From Gemmatimonadaceae bacterium (GTDB lineage: Bacteria; Gemmatimonadota; Gemmatimonadetes; Gemmatimonadales; Gemmatimonadaceae): a stretch of 34,249 nucleotides of DNA. Below, piece by piece: positions 24,009 to 33,056 of this stretch. The notes under the pieces were generated by a model. The model had not been told where the DNA came from, did no database searches, and was given only the letters and a program-made list of their open reading frames with translations. Position 1 is the first letter of the stretch; each line of letters begins with the position of its first letter. Both the position numbers and the translations under genes were made by a program. The stretch is from the NCBI GenBank assembly GCA_025934075.1, contig JAICYT010000015.1, forward strand, positions 1-34,249, given 5' to 3'.

Positions 24009-26411
24009 GTGACCTCGATCGAGGACGAATGGCTGTGGGGTTGGGACGCCACGCCGGGCATCGTCTCCGTGTGGGCGGAGAACGCGCGGGCCATCGTCTG
24101 GCGACGTACTGCTGACACGGGCGTCCTCGTGCGCGAGGAAGAGCGGTTCCGTCCATGGTTGCTGCTCGACCGCCTCGACGACCTCCTGCACCTCGGCGCC
24201 GCAGTCGGGCGCGATGGCGATCCGGACGCGCAGGTGACCCATCGCGAGCTCGATGGCGGCGGTGCGCTGCGCTATCTCGTCAGCGCCAGGAATAGCCAAC
24301 TACTGATCAACACTGTGTTAAAGGGAGCGACGCAGCGTCTCGGCCGCCACATCCGTCACGTTCGCGAGCTCGATGAGGATGGCATCCTCATGCTACAGCC
24401 CGAGGAGCAGTACCTCGTCGCGAGCGGCCGCTGCTACTTTCGAGATCTTTCATTCGACGATCTCCACCGCCTCCAGTTCGACCTCGAGACGACAGGCCTC
24501 GACCCCGCGCACGACCGCATCTTCATGGTTTCCGTGCGCGGACCAGACGGAGGGAGTCAGGTTCTCGAGGCGCACGGCACCGACGACGCCGCCGAGGCTG
24601 ATTTGATTCGTCGACTCGTCGCGGTGATACAGTCAGCCGATCCCGACGTGATCGAGAATCACAACCTCCACGGTTTCGATCTTCCCTTTCTCGACCGGCG
24701 CGCGCGAAAGCTGCGCGTCCCACTCGCACTCGGGCGATTTGGACCACCGGGGCTCAGGCAGCGCGGCGCGCGGCGTGGCATCGCACTCGGCGATGGCGAC
24801 AGTCGGAGGCGCGTGCGTTTCATGGCGCCCGGCCGCGAGCTGATCGACACGCTCGACGCCGTGCGCCGGTACGACCAGACGACGCGCGAGCTGCCTGGCC
24901 ATGGACTCAAAGCAGTCGCGAAATATCTCGGCATCGCGCGGCCCGAGCGCGAGTACATCCGCGGGGATCTGATCTACCATGTCTATCGTTCCGATCCGGA
25001 GCGCGTTCGTCGTTACGCAACCGACGACGTTGACGAAGTTGCGGCACTCGCGCGCATGCTCGGCGGACCGTCGTTCGCGCTCGCGCAGATGGCGCCGCGG
25101 CGCTACGAACGTCTTGCCGACGCCGGCGCCGCCACGGGAGTCATCGATCCCCTGCTCGTCCGTGCGTATTTGCGATCGGGGACGGCGTTGCCGGCACACG
25201 AGTCAAGCGACGGCACGCCGCACAGCGGCGCTGCGCTTCACCTGTTCGCCGCGGGCGTAGCACATCGCGTAGTGAAAGCGGATGTCGCCAGCCTGTATCC
25301 GTCGCTCATGCGTGCCTATCGCATTGGCCCTGAACGCGACACACTCGGCGCATTGCTCTCGCTGGTCGATCGATGGGTGGAACAGCGCCTCGTCGCCAAG
25401 GCCAAGGCACGTATAGCGGCGCCGGGCTCGCCCGAGCGGCATAGCCACGAAGCGATGTCCGCGGCGATGAAGCTTGTCGTCAACTCGGCGTATGGGTACC
25501 TCGCCGCGGGCGGCGACCTCACACGATTCGCCGACGTCCATGCGGCGAACGAAGTGACGCGTCGCGGCCGCGAGGTGCTCGACCTCATGTGTCGCGAGCT
25601 CGCTGCGCGCGGCGTGACGTTGATCGAGGCCGACACTGACGGTGTGTACTTCGCTGTCCCGATCGCCTGGACCGAAGCCGACGAACGACGAGCCGTCGCC
25701 GAGGTCGCGGCGTTGTTGCCGCCGCTCGTGCAGCTCGAGCTGGAGGGTCGCTATGCGGCGATGTTGTCGCACGAGCCGAAGAACTACGCATTGCTCGGCT
25801 ACGACGGTACGCTGCTGCTGCGCGGAGTCGCCTTTCGATCGAGTCGCGCCGAGCCGTTTGGCGAGAAATTCCTGCGTCGGGCGATTGGCCGTCTGCTGAT
25901 CGACGATGTCGTCGGTGTGCACGAGGTATATCTCACAACCGTGTCCGCGCTGCGTCATCGAGACATCTCGACGCATGACGTGTCGTCGCGCGTCCGTCTC
26001 ACGAAGACGCCGGAGCAATACCTCGAGAGTCGTGAGCGTCGCCGAGAACTGCCGTACGAGGCGATGTTTGCCGCGGGCCGAAAGTCGTGGAGCGTGGGCG
26101 ATCGCATACGTGTCTATCGCAATAGCGCCGGCGAAGGTGCGCTCGTCCTCGAAGCAGACGACGACGGAGAGTCCGCTCAAATGGACCCGCGCAATTACGA
26201 CATTGAGCACTACATCCGCCTGCTCCGCGATTCATTCGCCGTTCGACTGGCGCGCGCCTTCACGCAAGAAGACTTCGCGGCGGTGTTTGCGGATCCGGAC
26301 CAGCCGTCGTTGTTTCAGCCGCCGATCTCGGACATTCACACGGTGCTGACGGCGCTACCCCATCACCGCACCGCCGGCGACGTCCACGATGATCCCGGTG
26401 ATCCAGGATGA
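24009..26411 (+). CDS. polB: Family B DNA polymerase with proofreading exonuclease
   Basis: An 800-residue family B polymerase with an intact 3'-5' exonuclease: Exo I Asp158/Glu160 (FDLETTGLDP), Exo II around Asn219 and Asp224 (ENHNLHGFDLPFL), Exo III Tyr336/Asp340 (YATDD). The polymerase part has motif A Asp425 with SLYPS, motif B Lys488 and Asn492-Tyr495-Gly496 (KLVVNSAYGYL), and motif C Asp542-Thr-Asp544-Gly. All catalytic residues are kept, so it should be an active, proofreading enzyme. It is close in length to E. coli Pol II (783 residues), though its sequence is distinct and no intein or primase domain was seen. The GTG at 24009 gives VTSIEDEWLWGWD. Its role is probably repair or translesion synthesis. 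The symbol reflects the family, not proven orthology. The 3' end overlaps the convergent SDR by 57 bases. Confidence 0.92.
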   Translation: MTSIEDEWLWGWDATPGIVSVWAENARAIVWRRTADTGVLVREEERFRPWLLLDRLDDLLHLGAAVGRDGDPDAQVTHRELDGGGALRYLVSARNSQLLINTVLKGATQRLGRHIRHVRELDEDGILMLQPEEQYLVASGRCYFRDLSFDDLHRLQFDLETTGLDPAHDRIFMVSVRGPDGGSQVLEAHGTDDAAEADLIRRLVAVIQSADPDVIENHNLHGFDLPFLDRRARKLRVPLALGRFGPPGLRQRGARRGIALGDGDSRRRVRFMAPGRELIDTLDAVRRYDQTTRELPGHGLKAVAKYLGIARPEREYIRGDLIYHVYRSDPERVRRYATDDVDEVAALARMLGGPSFALAQMAPRRYERLADAGAATGVIDPLLVRAYLRSGTALPAHESSDGTPHSGAALHLFAAGVAHRVVKADVASLYPSLMRAYRIGPERDTLGALLSLVDRWVEQRLVAKAKARIAAPGSPERHSHEAMSAAMKLVVNSAYGYLAAGGDLTRFADVHAANEVTRRGREVLDLMCRELAARGVTLIEADTDGVYFAVPIAWTEADERRAVAEVAALLPPLVQLELEGRYAAMLSHEPKNYALLGYDGTLLLRGVAFRSSRAEPFGEKFLRRAIGRLLIDDVVGVHEVYLTTVSALRHRDISTHDVSSRVRLTKTPEQYLESRERRRELPYEAMFAAGRKSWSVGDRIRVYRNSAGEGALVLEADDDGESAQMDPRNYDIEHYIRLLRDSFAVRLARAFTQEDFAAVFADPDQPSLFQPPISDIHTVLTALPHHRTAGDVHDDPGDPG

Positions 26412-27113
26412 ATCGTCCGACGCGAGGAACAGCGCAGTCTGCGCGACGTCATCCGGTGTGCCGAGTCGACGAATCGGATGCGTGCCTACGAGTTGCTGCT
26501 GCACGTTGTCGGGAATCTGTTGTTCGTTGCGCTCTGTGAGAATCGTCTCGGGCGAAATGCAGTTGACGCGAATCCCAAACTCCCCGACCTGCGCCGCGAG
26601 GTGTTGCGTCATCATCTGAATGCCGGCCTTCGCCGACGCGTACGCAATTGGTGATCGCGGATGCGGACGCCTGGCCGCCGCGGATGAGATGGTGATGATG
26701 TTGCCCGACTTTCGCGCCTTCATTCCGGGCAACACGCTCTTGATCGTCAGAAAGGTCGCGGTGAGGTTTCCCTCGATCGACGCGCGCCACCCATCCTCGG
26801 TCGTCTCCTCGAGCGGCCCGGGCGGCACGAAGTTCTTTCCTGCGTTCGCGACGAGTATCTCGATCGGGCCGAGCTGCTGTTCGATGTCCCGGCGAACGCT
26901 CTCGATCTGCTCGAATCGTGTGACGTCGGCGGTCACGCCGATGGCGCGTCCTCCGACCCGCTCGATATCGGCGACGACGCCGGCTAACGCACCTGTATCG
27001 CGACCGTGCACGGCGACGCGAGCACCCTCACGTGCGAATTGCCGCGCGATTGCCGAGCCAATTCCGCGTGAGCTACCGGTGATGAGCGCGATCTTGCCGT
27101 CGAGCTTCCCCAT
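26355..27113 (-). CDS. Short-chain dehydrogenase/reductase (SDR)
   Basis: A 252-residue classical SDR. The NAD(P) loop is ITGSSRGIGSAIARQF; Arg of HGR after strand 2 suggests NADP. NANAG is ANAGKN, the catalytic Ser lies in ISSAAARR, and Tyr-Lys in AYASAKAGIQMM. The C-terminus is GIIVDVAGGAVMG. Resemblance to FabG-like reductases gives no firm substrate. It starts at an ATG (27113) and converges on polB, overlapping its end by 57 bases. The amidase gene upstream on the same strand ends 143 bases away; that gap has only short repeats. Confidence 0.9.
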   Translation of the reverse strand: MGKLDGKIALITGSSRGIGSAIARQFAREGARVAVHGRDTGALAGVVADIERVGGRAIGVTADVTRFEQIESVRRDIEQQLGPIEILVANAGKNFVPPGPLEETTEDGWRASIEGNLTATFLTIKSVLPGMKARKSGNIITISSAAARRPHPRSPIAYASAKAGIQMMTQHLAAQVGEFGIRVNCISPETILTERNEQQIPDNVQQQLVGTHPIRRLGTPDDVAQTALFLASDDSSWITGIIVDVAGGAVMG

Positions 27114-27240
27114 CTTGCCTCCAATTCAGTTCAACGCGCAAAACGCGCGAATGGCGTGGCTCAAGCCGCAGCCATCCACGCTAAACGCGAGTCCCAACGC
27201 TGCCTTGGCGCATGGCGCCCTCGAGCTGTTCGTGGCTCAA

Positions 27241-27260
27241 CCCTCACCCTTCACCCTCAG
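27241..27260. repeat. Degenerate heptamer tandem repeat at amidase stop
   Basis: CCCTCAC, CCTTCAC and CCTCAGC follow one another with a 7-base period and overlap the amidase stop codon. On the minus strand it reads as GGGTGAA-like units. The 143-base gap beside it also has two copies of CGTGGCTCAA (near 27164 and 27225). No gene was seen there. Confidence 0.4.
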
Positions 27261-29080
27261 CCTTGAAATCCGGGTGGGTTCTCCCCCACGACACCGAACG
27301 CACGCTCCATCGCCAATCCTGCGCGCACGATCGTTCCTTCATCGAACAGCCGGCCGATGAGCGTCACACCGTGCGGCACTCGGCGCGGCGGAGAAAACTT
27401 TGGGAGCGGGTGCGCTGGATCGGGCGCCCAATCGCTCCGTGCTTCCGATACTTGGACGAACCCAGCGCGCAACGTCAGCGACGGATGCCCTGTGAAATTC
27501 GAGATGACGAGCATCTCGTCGCGCAACGACGGGACCAAGAGCATATCCACATTAGAGAATACGCGTGCCATCTCCGCCGCCACTTTCCGGCGGAACCGAT
27601 CTGCCTGGACAAAATCCACCGCGGACAGGAAACGCGCTTCACGGAACAGATTCGGCCACGCATCGGGAACTTGGACCTTGAGCTGACTTGCCTGACCACT
27701 CAGCGTCAATTCCTCGAACGCCGCCGCGCCCTCGGCAAACAGGATTAGTTGGAGCGAATCGTAGGGCCAATCCGGAAGGTCGACTACGGTTGGAATCATG
27801 CCGAGCTTCCCAATGGTGTCGAGTGCCGCACGATCGACCTCGGTCGCGGGATTCTCCTTCATCCACGCGGGGATATAGCCGACTCGCAGACCCCGAACAT
27901 CCGCGCTCGCATCGAAATCGAGACGGCTCGGCACGCTCGCGACGTCCCCCGCGTCAGGACCGGAGATCGCATGCAGCACAAGCATCGCGTCTTCGACGCT
28001 GCGCGTCATCGGCCCAAGCTTGTCGAGCGACCAGCAGAGCGTCATCGCGCCCGTGCGCGGCACCCGGCCGAACGTTGGACGCAATCCAGTGACACCGCAC
28101 CGCATGCTCGGACTGATGATGCTGCCGCCGGTTTCGCTTCCGACGGAGAAGCCGACCAAGCCAGCGGCGGTCGCCGCACCCGGGCCTGCGCTCGAGCCGG
28201 ACGCACCCTCCTCGAGCAGCCACGGATTCATCGTCTGACCGCCGAACCAGATGTCGTTGAGCGCGAGCGCGCCAAGACTCAACTTGGCGATGAGCACCGC
28301 GCCCGCATTGTCGAGACGGGCGACGACCGCGGAGTCGGCGGTAGGCACGCGATTTCGAAATGGCTCGGCGCCATAGGTCGTCGCAATGTTGGCGGTGTCG
28401 AGAAGGTCTTTGACGCCGTACGGAATTCCGTGCAGCGGACCGCGATATTTCCCAGCCGCGATCTCGGTGTCGGCCGCCTTGGCACGTGTGAGCGCGTGGT
28501 CTCGTGTGAGCGTGATGATGCAGCGAAGCTTGGAGTCGAATCGCTCGATTCGCGTGAGGTAAATCCGCGTCAGGCGGTCCGACGTGAGCTTGCGCGTCTC
28601 GATCCAACGCGACAGGTGTGTCACCGGAGCGAACGCGATTTCGTCGTCAGTTGCGGGGAGGGGACCAGGATCGACCTTGCTTCGAGTGAACGCGTCGCGC
28701 GCCGGGCCCACCTTCGTACCGGGCAACACCGGATTCCATTGCGTCGCCGGCGCGAGCGTCGACTCGAGCGGCATCTTTCGCGGTCCGGTTCGCCGCTCGA
28801 GCAGCGCCGCCATGGATCGACGCCAACTCTCTGCGGCCATCTGACGCTCGGCACCGCTCATCTGCACTTGGACCAGCTTTTCCGCTTCGGCAAAGGTTGC
28901 CGGCGCAACCGCCGGTCCGACTTCGGGCGCGGCTCCGAACGTCGGTGGCGCACCAGCGGGTGGCGCGCCGGCTTGCGGTGTGTCGGCCTTTTGCAATTTG
29001 GCGCCATCCCCGCTGCAGGCAGCGACAGCGCCGATGATACCGAGTGGCGCCTGAATGAGAAACTGTCGTCGAGAATTCAC
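27257..29080 (-). CDS. Exported amidase (amidase signature family), Tat lipoprotein
   Basis: A 607-residue amidase signature enzyme with the Ser-cisSer-Lys triad. The Lys lies in GIPYGVKDLLDTANIATTYG, the cis-Ser in EEGASGSSAGPGAATAAG and the nucleophile Ser in VGSETGGSIISP. The N-terminus has a twin-arginine motif (SRRQFL), a hydrophobic stretch and a lipobox ending in AVAAC, so it should be folded in the cytoplasm, exported by Tat and lipid-anchored. A Pro/Ala-rich linker (residues 30-60) follows. The GTG at 29080 is chosen because it gives this signal. The substrate is unknown; hydrolysis of an amide outside the cytoplasm is inferred. The 222 bases before it, to the divergent hydrolase, hold no gene I can support. 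Confidence 0.9.
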   Translation of the reverse strand: MNSRRQFLIQAPLGIIGAVAACSGDGAKLQKADTPQAGAPPAGAPPTFGAAPEVGPAVAPATFAEAEKLVQVQMSGAERQMAAESWRRSMAALLERRTGPRKMPLESTLAPATQWNPVLPGTKVGPARDAFTRSKVDPGPLPATDDEIAFAPVTHLSRWIETRKLTSDRLTRIYLTRIERFDSKLRCIITLTRDHALTRAKAADTEIAAGKYRGPLHGIPYGVKDLLDTANIATTYGAEPFRNRVPTADSAVVARLDNAGAVLIAKLSLGALALNDIWFGGQTMNPWLLEEGASGSSAGPGAATAAGLVGFSVGSETGGSIISPSMRCGVTGLRPTFGRVPRTGAMTLCWSLDKLGPMTRSVEDAMLVLHAISGPDAGDVASVPSRLDFDASADVRGLRVGYIPAWMKENPATEVDRAALDTIGKLGMIPTVVDLPDWPYDSLQLILFAEGAAAFEELTLSGQASQLKVQVPDAWPNLFREARFLSAVDFVQADRFRRKVAAEMARVFSNVDMLLVPSLRDEMLVISNFTGHPSLTLRAGFVQVSEARSDWAPDPAHPLPKFSPPRRVPHGVTLIGRLFDEGTIVRAGLAMERAFGVVGENPPGFQG

Positions 29081-29302
29081 GATCGATCCGGGTTCATGAT
29101 GCACTGAAGAGAACGCCAACCACCGCGTCGCGCCACCGGTCGCTCGGGCCGGGAGGTCTCGTGCGGCAGCCGTGCAATGGCGCGCTCTTGACGGAACTCT
29201 GACCGGCACCGACTCATTAGAGGCGCCGCTTCCCACACGCGGGTCTCACACAACGATGTGCGGAACCTTGCCGGGAATCGCGACGCGCACAGGGAGCGCA
29301 CG

Positions 29303-30211
29303 ATGACTGCAAGTCGAAGCGAATCCGCGGCGCCCGACGTCGTCCTCATCCACGGTTTATGGGTGACGGCGCTCAGTTGGGAACACTGGATCGAGCGATA
29401 CACGGCGCGTGGGTTCCACGTGATCGCGCGCGGCTGGCCGGGAATGGACGTCGACATCGAGCAACTGCGCAACGATCCCTCGTCGGTCGCGAACCTTGGC
29501 ATTACCGAGATCGTCGATCACTTCGATCGCATCGCGCGCGAGCTCGATCGACCGCCCATTCTCATCGGCCATTCATTCGGTGGACTCATCGTCCAGGTAT
29601 TGCTCGACCGCGGATTGGGGGCTGCCGGCGTCGCGATCGATCCGGCGCCGGTCAAAGGAATTCTCAAGCTGCCGCTGTCGACCCTCAGAGTGTCGTTCCC
29701 GGTGCTGCGCAACCCGGCAAACCTCCATCGCGCGACCGCGCTCACACCCGAACAATTCCATTACGCGTTCACGAACACACTGAACGACGAGGAAGCGGCC
29801 GCGGTCTACGAGCGGTACGAAGTCCCCGGGCCCGACCGCGTTCTGTTCCAAGCGGGCCTCGCCAATTTCAATCCTCACGCGCCGACGCGCGTCGACTTCC
29901 ACAACGACAACCGAGCGCCGTTGCTGTTGATCGCCGGCGGGAAGGACAATATCTCGCCCGCGTCGCTCACGAAATCGAACTTCGAGCTATTCAAAGACTC
30001 GAAAGCGATCACGAGCTACAAGGAATTCCCGGAGCGCTCGCACTTCACGATTGGCGAAAAGGGCTGGGAGACGGTCGCCGACTACGCGCTCGACTGGGCG
30101 GTAAAGAATGCGGCCGAGTGGTCGCACAAGTTCTCGTCGCTGAATACCACGGAGACGATGGCGAGCTTCGAGCCGCCGGCGCGGCGGCCGGACGTCATCA
30201 ACCCGTCGTGA
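29303..30211 (+). CDS. Alpha/beta hydrolase
   Basis: A 302-residue alpha/beta-fold hydrolase. VVLIHGLWVTALSWEHW gives the oxyanion HG motif, the nucleophile elbow GHSFGG has Ser91, the acid is Asp in GGKDNISP and the base His in ERSHFTIGEKG. The cap region (about 115-190) is like that of small esterases or haloalkane dehalogenase relatives, but no halide-binding residues are evident. About 30 residues after the last domain helix form a flexible tail. The ATG at 29303 has AGGGAG eight bases upstream. It is divergent from the amidase. Substrate unknown; non-heme peroxidase-type annotations are also possible. Confidence 0.88.
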   Translation: MTASRSESAAPDVVLIHGLWVTALSWEHWIERYTARGFHVIARGWPGMDVDIEQLRNDPSSVANLGITEIVDHFDRIARELDRPPILIGHSFGGLIVQVLLDRGLGAAGVAIDPAPVKGILKLPLSTLRVSFPVLRNPANLHRATALTPEQFHYAFTNTLNDEEAAAVYERYEVPGPDRVLFQAGLANFNPHAPTRVDFHNDNRAPLLLIAGGKDNISPASLTKSNFELFKDSKAITSYKEFPERSHFTIGEKGWETVADYALDWAVKNAAEWSHKFSSLNTTETMASFEPPARRPDVINPS

Positions 30212-30398
30212 GCCGGCCGACGCCGATGGCATGACCACATCAGCGTCGACCATCGGCCCGCACTTCAGACCGCGACCGGCGCCGCGAGTGTAGACCCGGA
30301 CTTGTTGCGCTTCCGTCTTCTGCATCTGGGAATTGTCACGGTCCACGAGGCTACATTTCTTCATCGAGGGAACTGGCAAAGCCGCGTCATAAGAGCCC

Positions 30399-31451
30399 GT
30401 GACGAATCGACTGCTCGAACGGATCGGGATCGAGCACCCGATCTTCCAAGCGCCAATGGGCGGGGCGAACGCAACGCCGCCGGCTCTCGTTGCCGCCGTC
30501 TCGAACGCTCGCGCACTCGGTTTCGTCGGCGCGGCCTACATGACGCCCGACCAAATCGGGCGTGAATGTGCCGCGATCCGCGCGCTAACGTCGCGTCCAT
30601 TCGGCATCAACCTCTTTGCGCCGATGGCGATTCCCGATCCACCAAGCGACATCGCGACAGCCCTCGACCGGATCGCGACGTTCCACGGCGAGCTTGGCCT
30701 CCCTCCTCCATCGCGGCCGACCCTTCCCGCTCACTCATTCGACGACCAGCTCACCGCCGCAGTCGATGGGGGTGCTGGCGTCTTCAGCTTCACATTCGGC
30801 GCGCTCTCGAGCGAGGTCATTGGAAAAGTGAAGCGCCGCGGGATCTACGTCATCGGGACAGCGACGACCGTCGACGAAGCGATCAGGCTCGAGCGATTGG
30901 GCGCCGATGCGGTCGTCGCACAAGGCAGCGACGCGGGCGGGCACCGAGGCACCTTCCTGGCCGCGTTCGAGTCGTCGATGGTCGGCACGATGTCGCTCGT
31001 ACCGCTGATCGCCGACGCCATTCGGATTCCGCTCGTCGCCTCGGGCGGAATCATGGACGGGCGCGGCATCGCCGCGGCCCTCGGACTCGGCGCGAGCGCC
31101 GTGCAGATGGGGACGGCGTTTCTCGTCACCGACGAATGCGGCGTCGCCGAATCGTACAAGGACGCCGTCCTCTCGGCGCGCGACAATTCGACGCGCGTCA
31201 CGCGAGCGTTCTCGGGACGTCCGGCGCGCGGCATCGTGAATCGCGCGATGACCGAGCTCGAACGCGACGGCGGCGCGGCGATTCTACCATACCCATATCA
31301 GAATTCTCTCACACGAGCAATGCGGAACGCCGCGGCGCAGCAGGATCGCGCCGAGTTTCTTTCGCTTTGGGCCGGCCAAGCAGCGGGGCTCGCGCGCCGA
31401 ATGTCGGCGGCGGAGCTCGTAGCGACCCTCATGCGCGAGATCGGCGCGTAG
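30399..31451 (+). CDS. Nitronate monooxygenase family flavoprotein
   Basis: A 350-residue TIM-barrel FMN enzyme of the 2-nitropropane dioxygenase/nitronate monooxygenase family. PIFQAPMGGANATPPALVAAVS begins the barrel (only part quoted: PIFQAPMGG), VVAQGSDAGGHRG holds the catalytic His, and VASGGIMDGRGIAAALGLGA with QMGTAFLVTDE binds the FMN phosphate. It should oxidise alkyl nitronates with O2; some relatives are enoyl reductases or act as quinone reductases, so the substrate is only inferred. The start is a GTG at 30399, giving VTNRLLERIGIEHP; no other start fits the conserved N-terminus. The 187 bases upstream hold no gene. The nitroreductase at 23441 could be part of a wider nitro-compound theme but is not linked by position. 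Confidence 0.9.
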   Translation: MTNRLLERIGIEHPIFQAPMGGANATPPALVAAVSNARALGFVGAAYMTPDQIGRECAAIRALTSRPFGINLFAPMAIPDPPSDIATALDRIATFHGELGLPPPSRPTLPAHSFDDQLTAAVDGGAGVFSFTFGALSSEVIGKVKRRGIYVIGTATTVDEAIRLERLGADAVVAQGSDAGGHRGTFLAAFESSMVGTMSLVPLIADAIRIPLVASGGIMDGRGIAAALGLGASAVQMGTAFLVTDECGVAESYKDAVLSARDNSTRVTRAFSGRPARGIVNRAMTELERDGGAAILPYPYQNSLTRAMRNAAAQQDRAEFLSLWAGQAAGLARRMSAAELVATLMREIGA

Positions 31452-31540
31452 ATGTCGCCACTCGCTCCCGGAGCGGAGATTTCGCTCTGGCTCACGCGCG
31501 AGCGACGCGCTCGAGACGATCGACTGGCAGAGTCGACGCG

Positions 31541-32092
31541 CTATTCCCGGCTCCGAGCATCGCTGAATACATCGGCTAACACGAGCACCAGCGGTTGCGT
31601 TGCTCCGGGCGGCGACCATGTGAGCTGGGTCGTGACGAGGTTGTCCGCTACGGCCGGTCGAACTACCCGAAGACTCAAGTGGTCGGGATCGACGATCCAG
31701 TATTCGGGGACGCCGGCATCGAGATAGAATTTGCGCTTCTGCACATGATCGCGACGGCGCGTGGAGTCCGAGAGAACTTCGACGACAAGAATCGGTGTCG
31801 GTGCCGTCTCCCAGTCGCCGGCAGGGTTAGGCCGGCGAACCATGAGATCGGGCTCGACCTCTGATCCGTCGAATCGAAGAACGGCTCGCGGATGATACAG
31901 CATCCCGAGTCGATGCTCTGCCACGAAGGGGTCGAGAATCCGCGACAGCCGAGCCAGGATCGTCTCGTGCGCGTCGGATGGCGGCGGCGTCATGAATAAG
32001 TCGCCACGCACCAATTCGTACTTGTTGCCGTCGTCCGGGAGACGATGTACTTCGTCCAACGTCCAACGCTTAACTCGCGATGTCGTCCGCAT
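31541..32092 (-). CDS. Uma2 family (DUF820) putative endonuclease
   Basis: A 183-residue Uma2-family protein with a PD-(D/E)XK-type core. WTLDEVHRLPDDGNKYELVRGDLFM is the typical start (partly quoted: YELVRGDLFM), EVEPDLMVR supplies the acidic residue, and ILVVEVLSDSTRRRDHVQKRKFY holds the Glu and the later Lys. The tail VPEYWIVDPD is also diagnostic. The fold suggests nuclease activity, but the biological role of the family is not settled. The ATG at 32092 has GAGG and AGGGG upstream. It converges with the nitronate monooxygenase (89-base gap). Two CGCATGCG palindromes lie 30-55 bases upstream. Confidence 0.88.
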   Translation of the reverse strand: MRTTSRVKRWTLDEVHRLPDDGNKYELVRGDLFMTPPPSDAHETILARLSRILDPFVAEHRLGMLYHPRAVLRFDGSEVEPDLMVRRPNPAGDWETAPTPILVVEVLSDSTRRRDHVQKRKFYLDAGVPEYWIVDPDHLSLRVVRPAVADNLVTTQLTWSPPGATQPLVLVLADVFSDARSRE

Positions 32093-32122
32093 TGCGCCCC
32101 TCACCTCATGGATTCGTTGCGC

Positions 32123-32147
32123 CGCATGCGCTGAGGCTACGCATGCG
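32123..32147. repeat. Two CGCATGCG palindromes upstream of the Uma2 gene
   Basis: CGCATGCG occurs at 32123-32130 and 32140-32147, 17 bases apart, in the 136-base gap before the Uma2 gene. Each copy is its own reverse complement, so the pair can also fold as a hairpin. It could be a regulator site or part of a terminator for the L,D-transpeptidase-like gene. Function unknown. Confidence 0.4.
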
Positions 32148-32228
32148 ATGTGGTTTTTCATCGCCGATTCGACGCAGGACGATTCAATCGATTCGCGGGG
32201 GGCGGGGGCTGTCTGACCGTTGTCCGGG

Positions 32229-33056
32229 CTAGTTGCTGCCGGAAACCCAAGGGTCCGAAGTCATCCACTGCGAGTCCGGCGCGAACAAGAACACCATGCC
32301 GCCATCCGCGAGCTCGGGGAGCAAACGCTTTGCGCGCGAAGGCTCCATGGCCGGACATCCTTCGCTGCGGCCAGCCTTGGCCGGCGTCACGTACGGCGCA
32401 CCGTGTGCGACAACGCCGCGCGCGAGCGCGTTATCGTTGAAGCCCTCTGACACGCCCTCCAATCGCAGCCCGACCGCACTGTAGGCGCGGCCGCCGGCGT
32501 GCCCGTGGAACGCGTACGTCGCCTTAGCGAGATAGAGTCCGAGCGATGTTGCCGCGCTGCCGATTGCATTGGAGAAGCGAGTCGGCAGCCCGTACTTGGT
32601 CGTCGATGAGCCGCGACCATGCGCGACCGTGAATGGACCATCCACGATCTTCAACGATTGCATGTCGAACACATAGCCGCGCGGCGTCGTGCTCGGCAAC
32701 CCGTAGTCGACGAAGTAGAGGAATGGCTTCTTGACCTCCGTCGGATGCGCGGCCTTGAACGAGAAATAGCTGCGGAATGCGTCGGTAAGGGCCTGCGGGT
32801 GACTCAGGGGTCGCACCGCCGTGGCAAGCGCACTCAGCGCTGCCTTGGTCTCGCTTGCAAGCGCGTTGGACGAGGACATCGTCGAAGCGCTCGTCAGCAC
32901 GGAGTCTTTGGGCGCAGTGGATGCGCCAGTGACAAACGAGGTCGCCGCCGTTAGCACTGGGCCAGACGAGTCATGGCCGGGCGCGAAGAGAGCGCCCGCG
33001 ACGACGACAGCCGCGGCCCCGACGAGAACGTTCTGCAGGTACTTCCCAGACGCCAT
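32229..33056 (-). CDS. Murein L,D-transpeptidase catalytic domain family protein (YkuD_2 type)
   Basis: A 275-residue exported protein with an N-terminal signal or membrane anchor (YLQNVLVGAAAVVVAGALFA), a low-complexity Ser/Thr/Ala linker to about residue 85, and a YkuD_2 domain. YLYFVDYGLPSTTPRG-like text (FLYFVDYGLPSTTPRGYVFD in part) opens the domain; YAFHG and the terminal GRSEGCPAM, with catalytic Cys234, close it. Such enzymes form or exchange L,D cross-links in peptidoglycan, in the periplasm. The ATG at 33056 has AAGGAGAAATC just upstream, a strong ribosome site. With the M23 peptidase and bactofilin at 22 kb it adds to wall-remodelling functions in the window, but it is a separate transcript. 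Confidence 0.88.
   Translation of the reverse strand: MASGKYLQNVLVGAAAVVVAGALFAPGHDSSGPVLTAATSFVTGASTAPKDSVLTSASTMSSSNALASETKAALSALATAVRPLSHPQALTDAFRSYFSFKAAHPTEVKKPFLYFVDYGLPSTTPRGYVFDMQSLKIVDGPFTVAHGRGSSTTKYGLPTRFSNAIGSAATSLGLYLAKATYAFHGHAGGRAYSAVGLRLEGVSEGFNDNALARGVVAHGAPYVTPAKAGRSEGCPAMEPSRAKRLLPELADGGMVFLFAPDSQWMTSDPWVSGSN

Noticed and set aside
24009..26411. Phage or mobile-element origin of the family B polymerase
   Set aside because: No integrase, phage structural gene, tRNA edge or base-composition change was seen around it.
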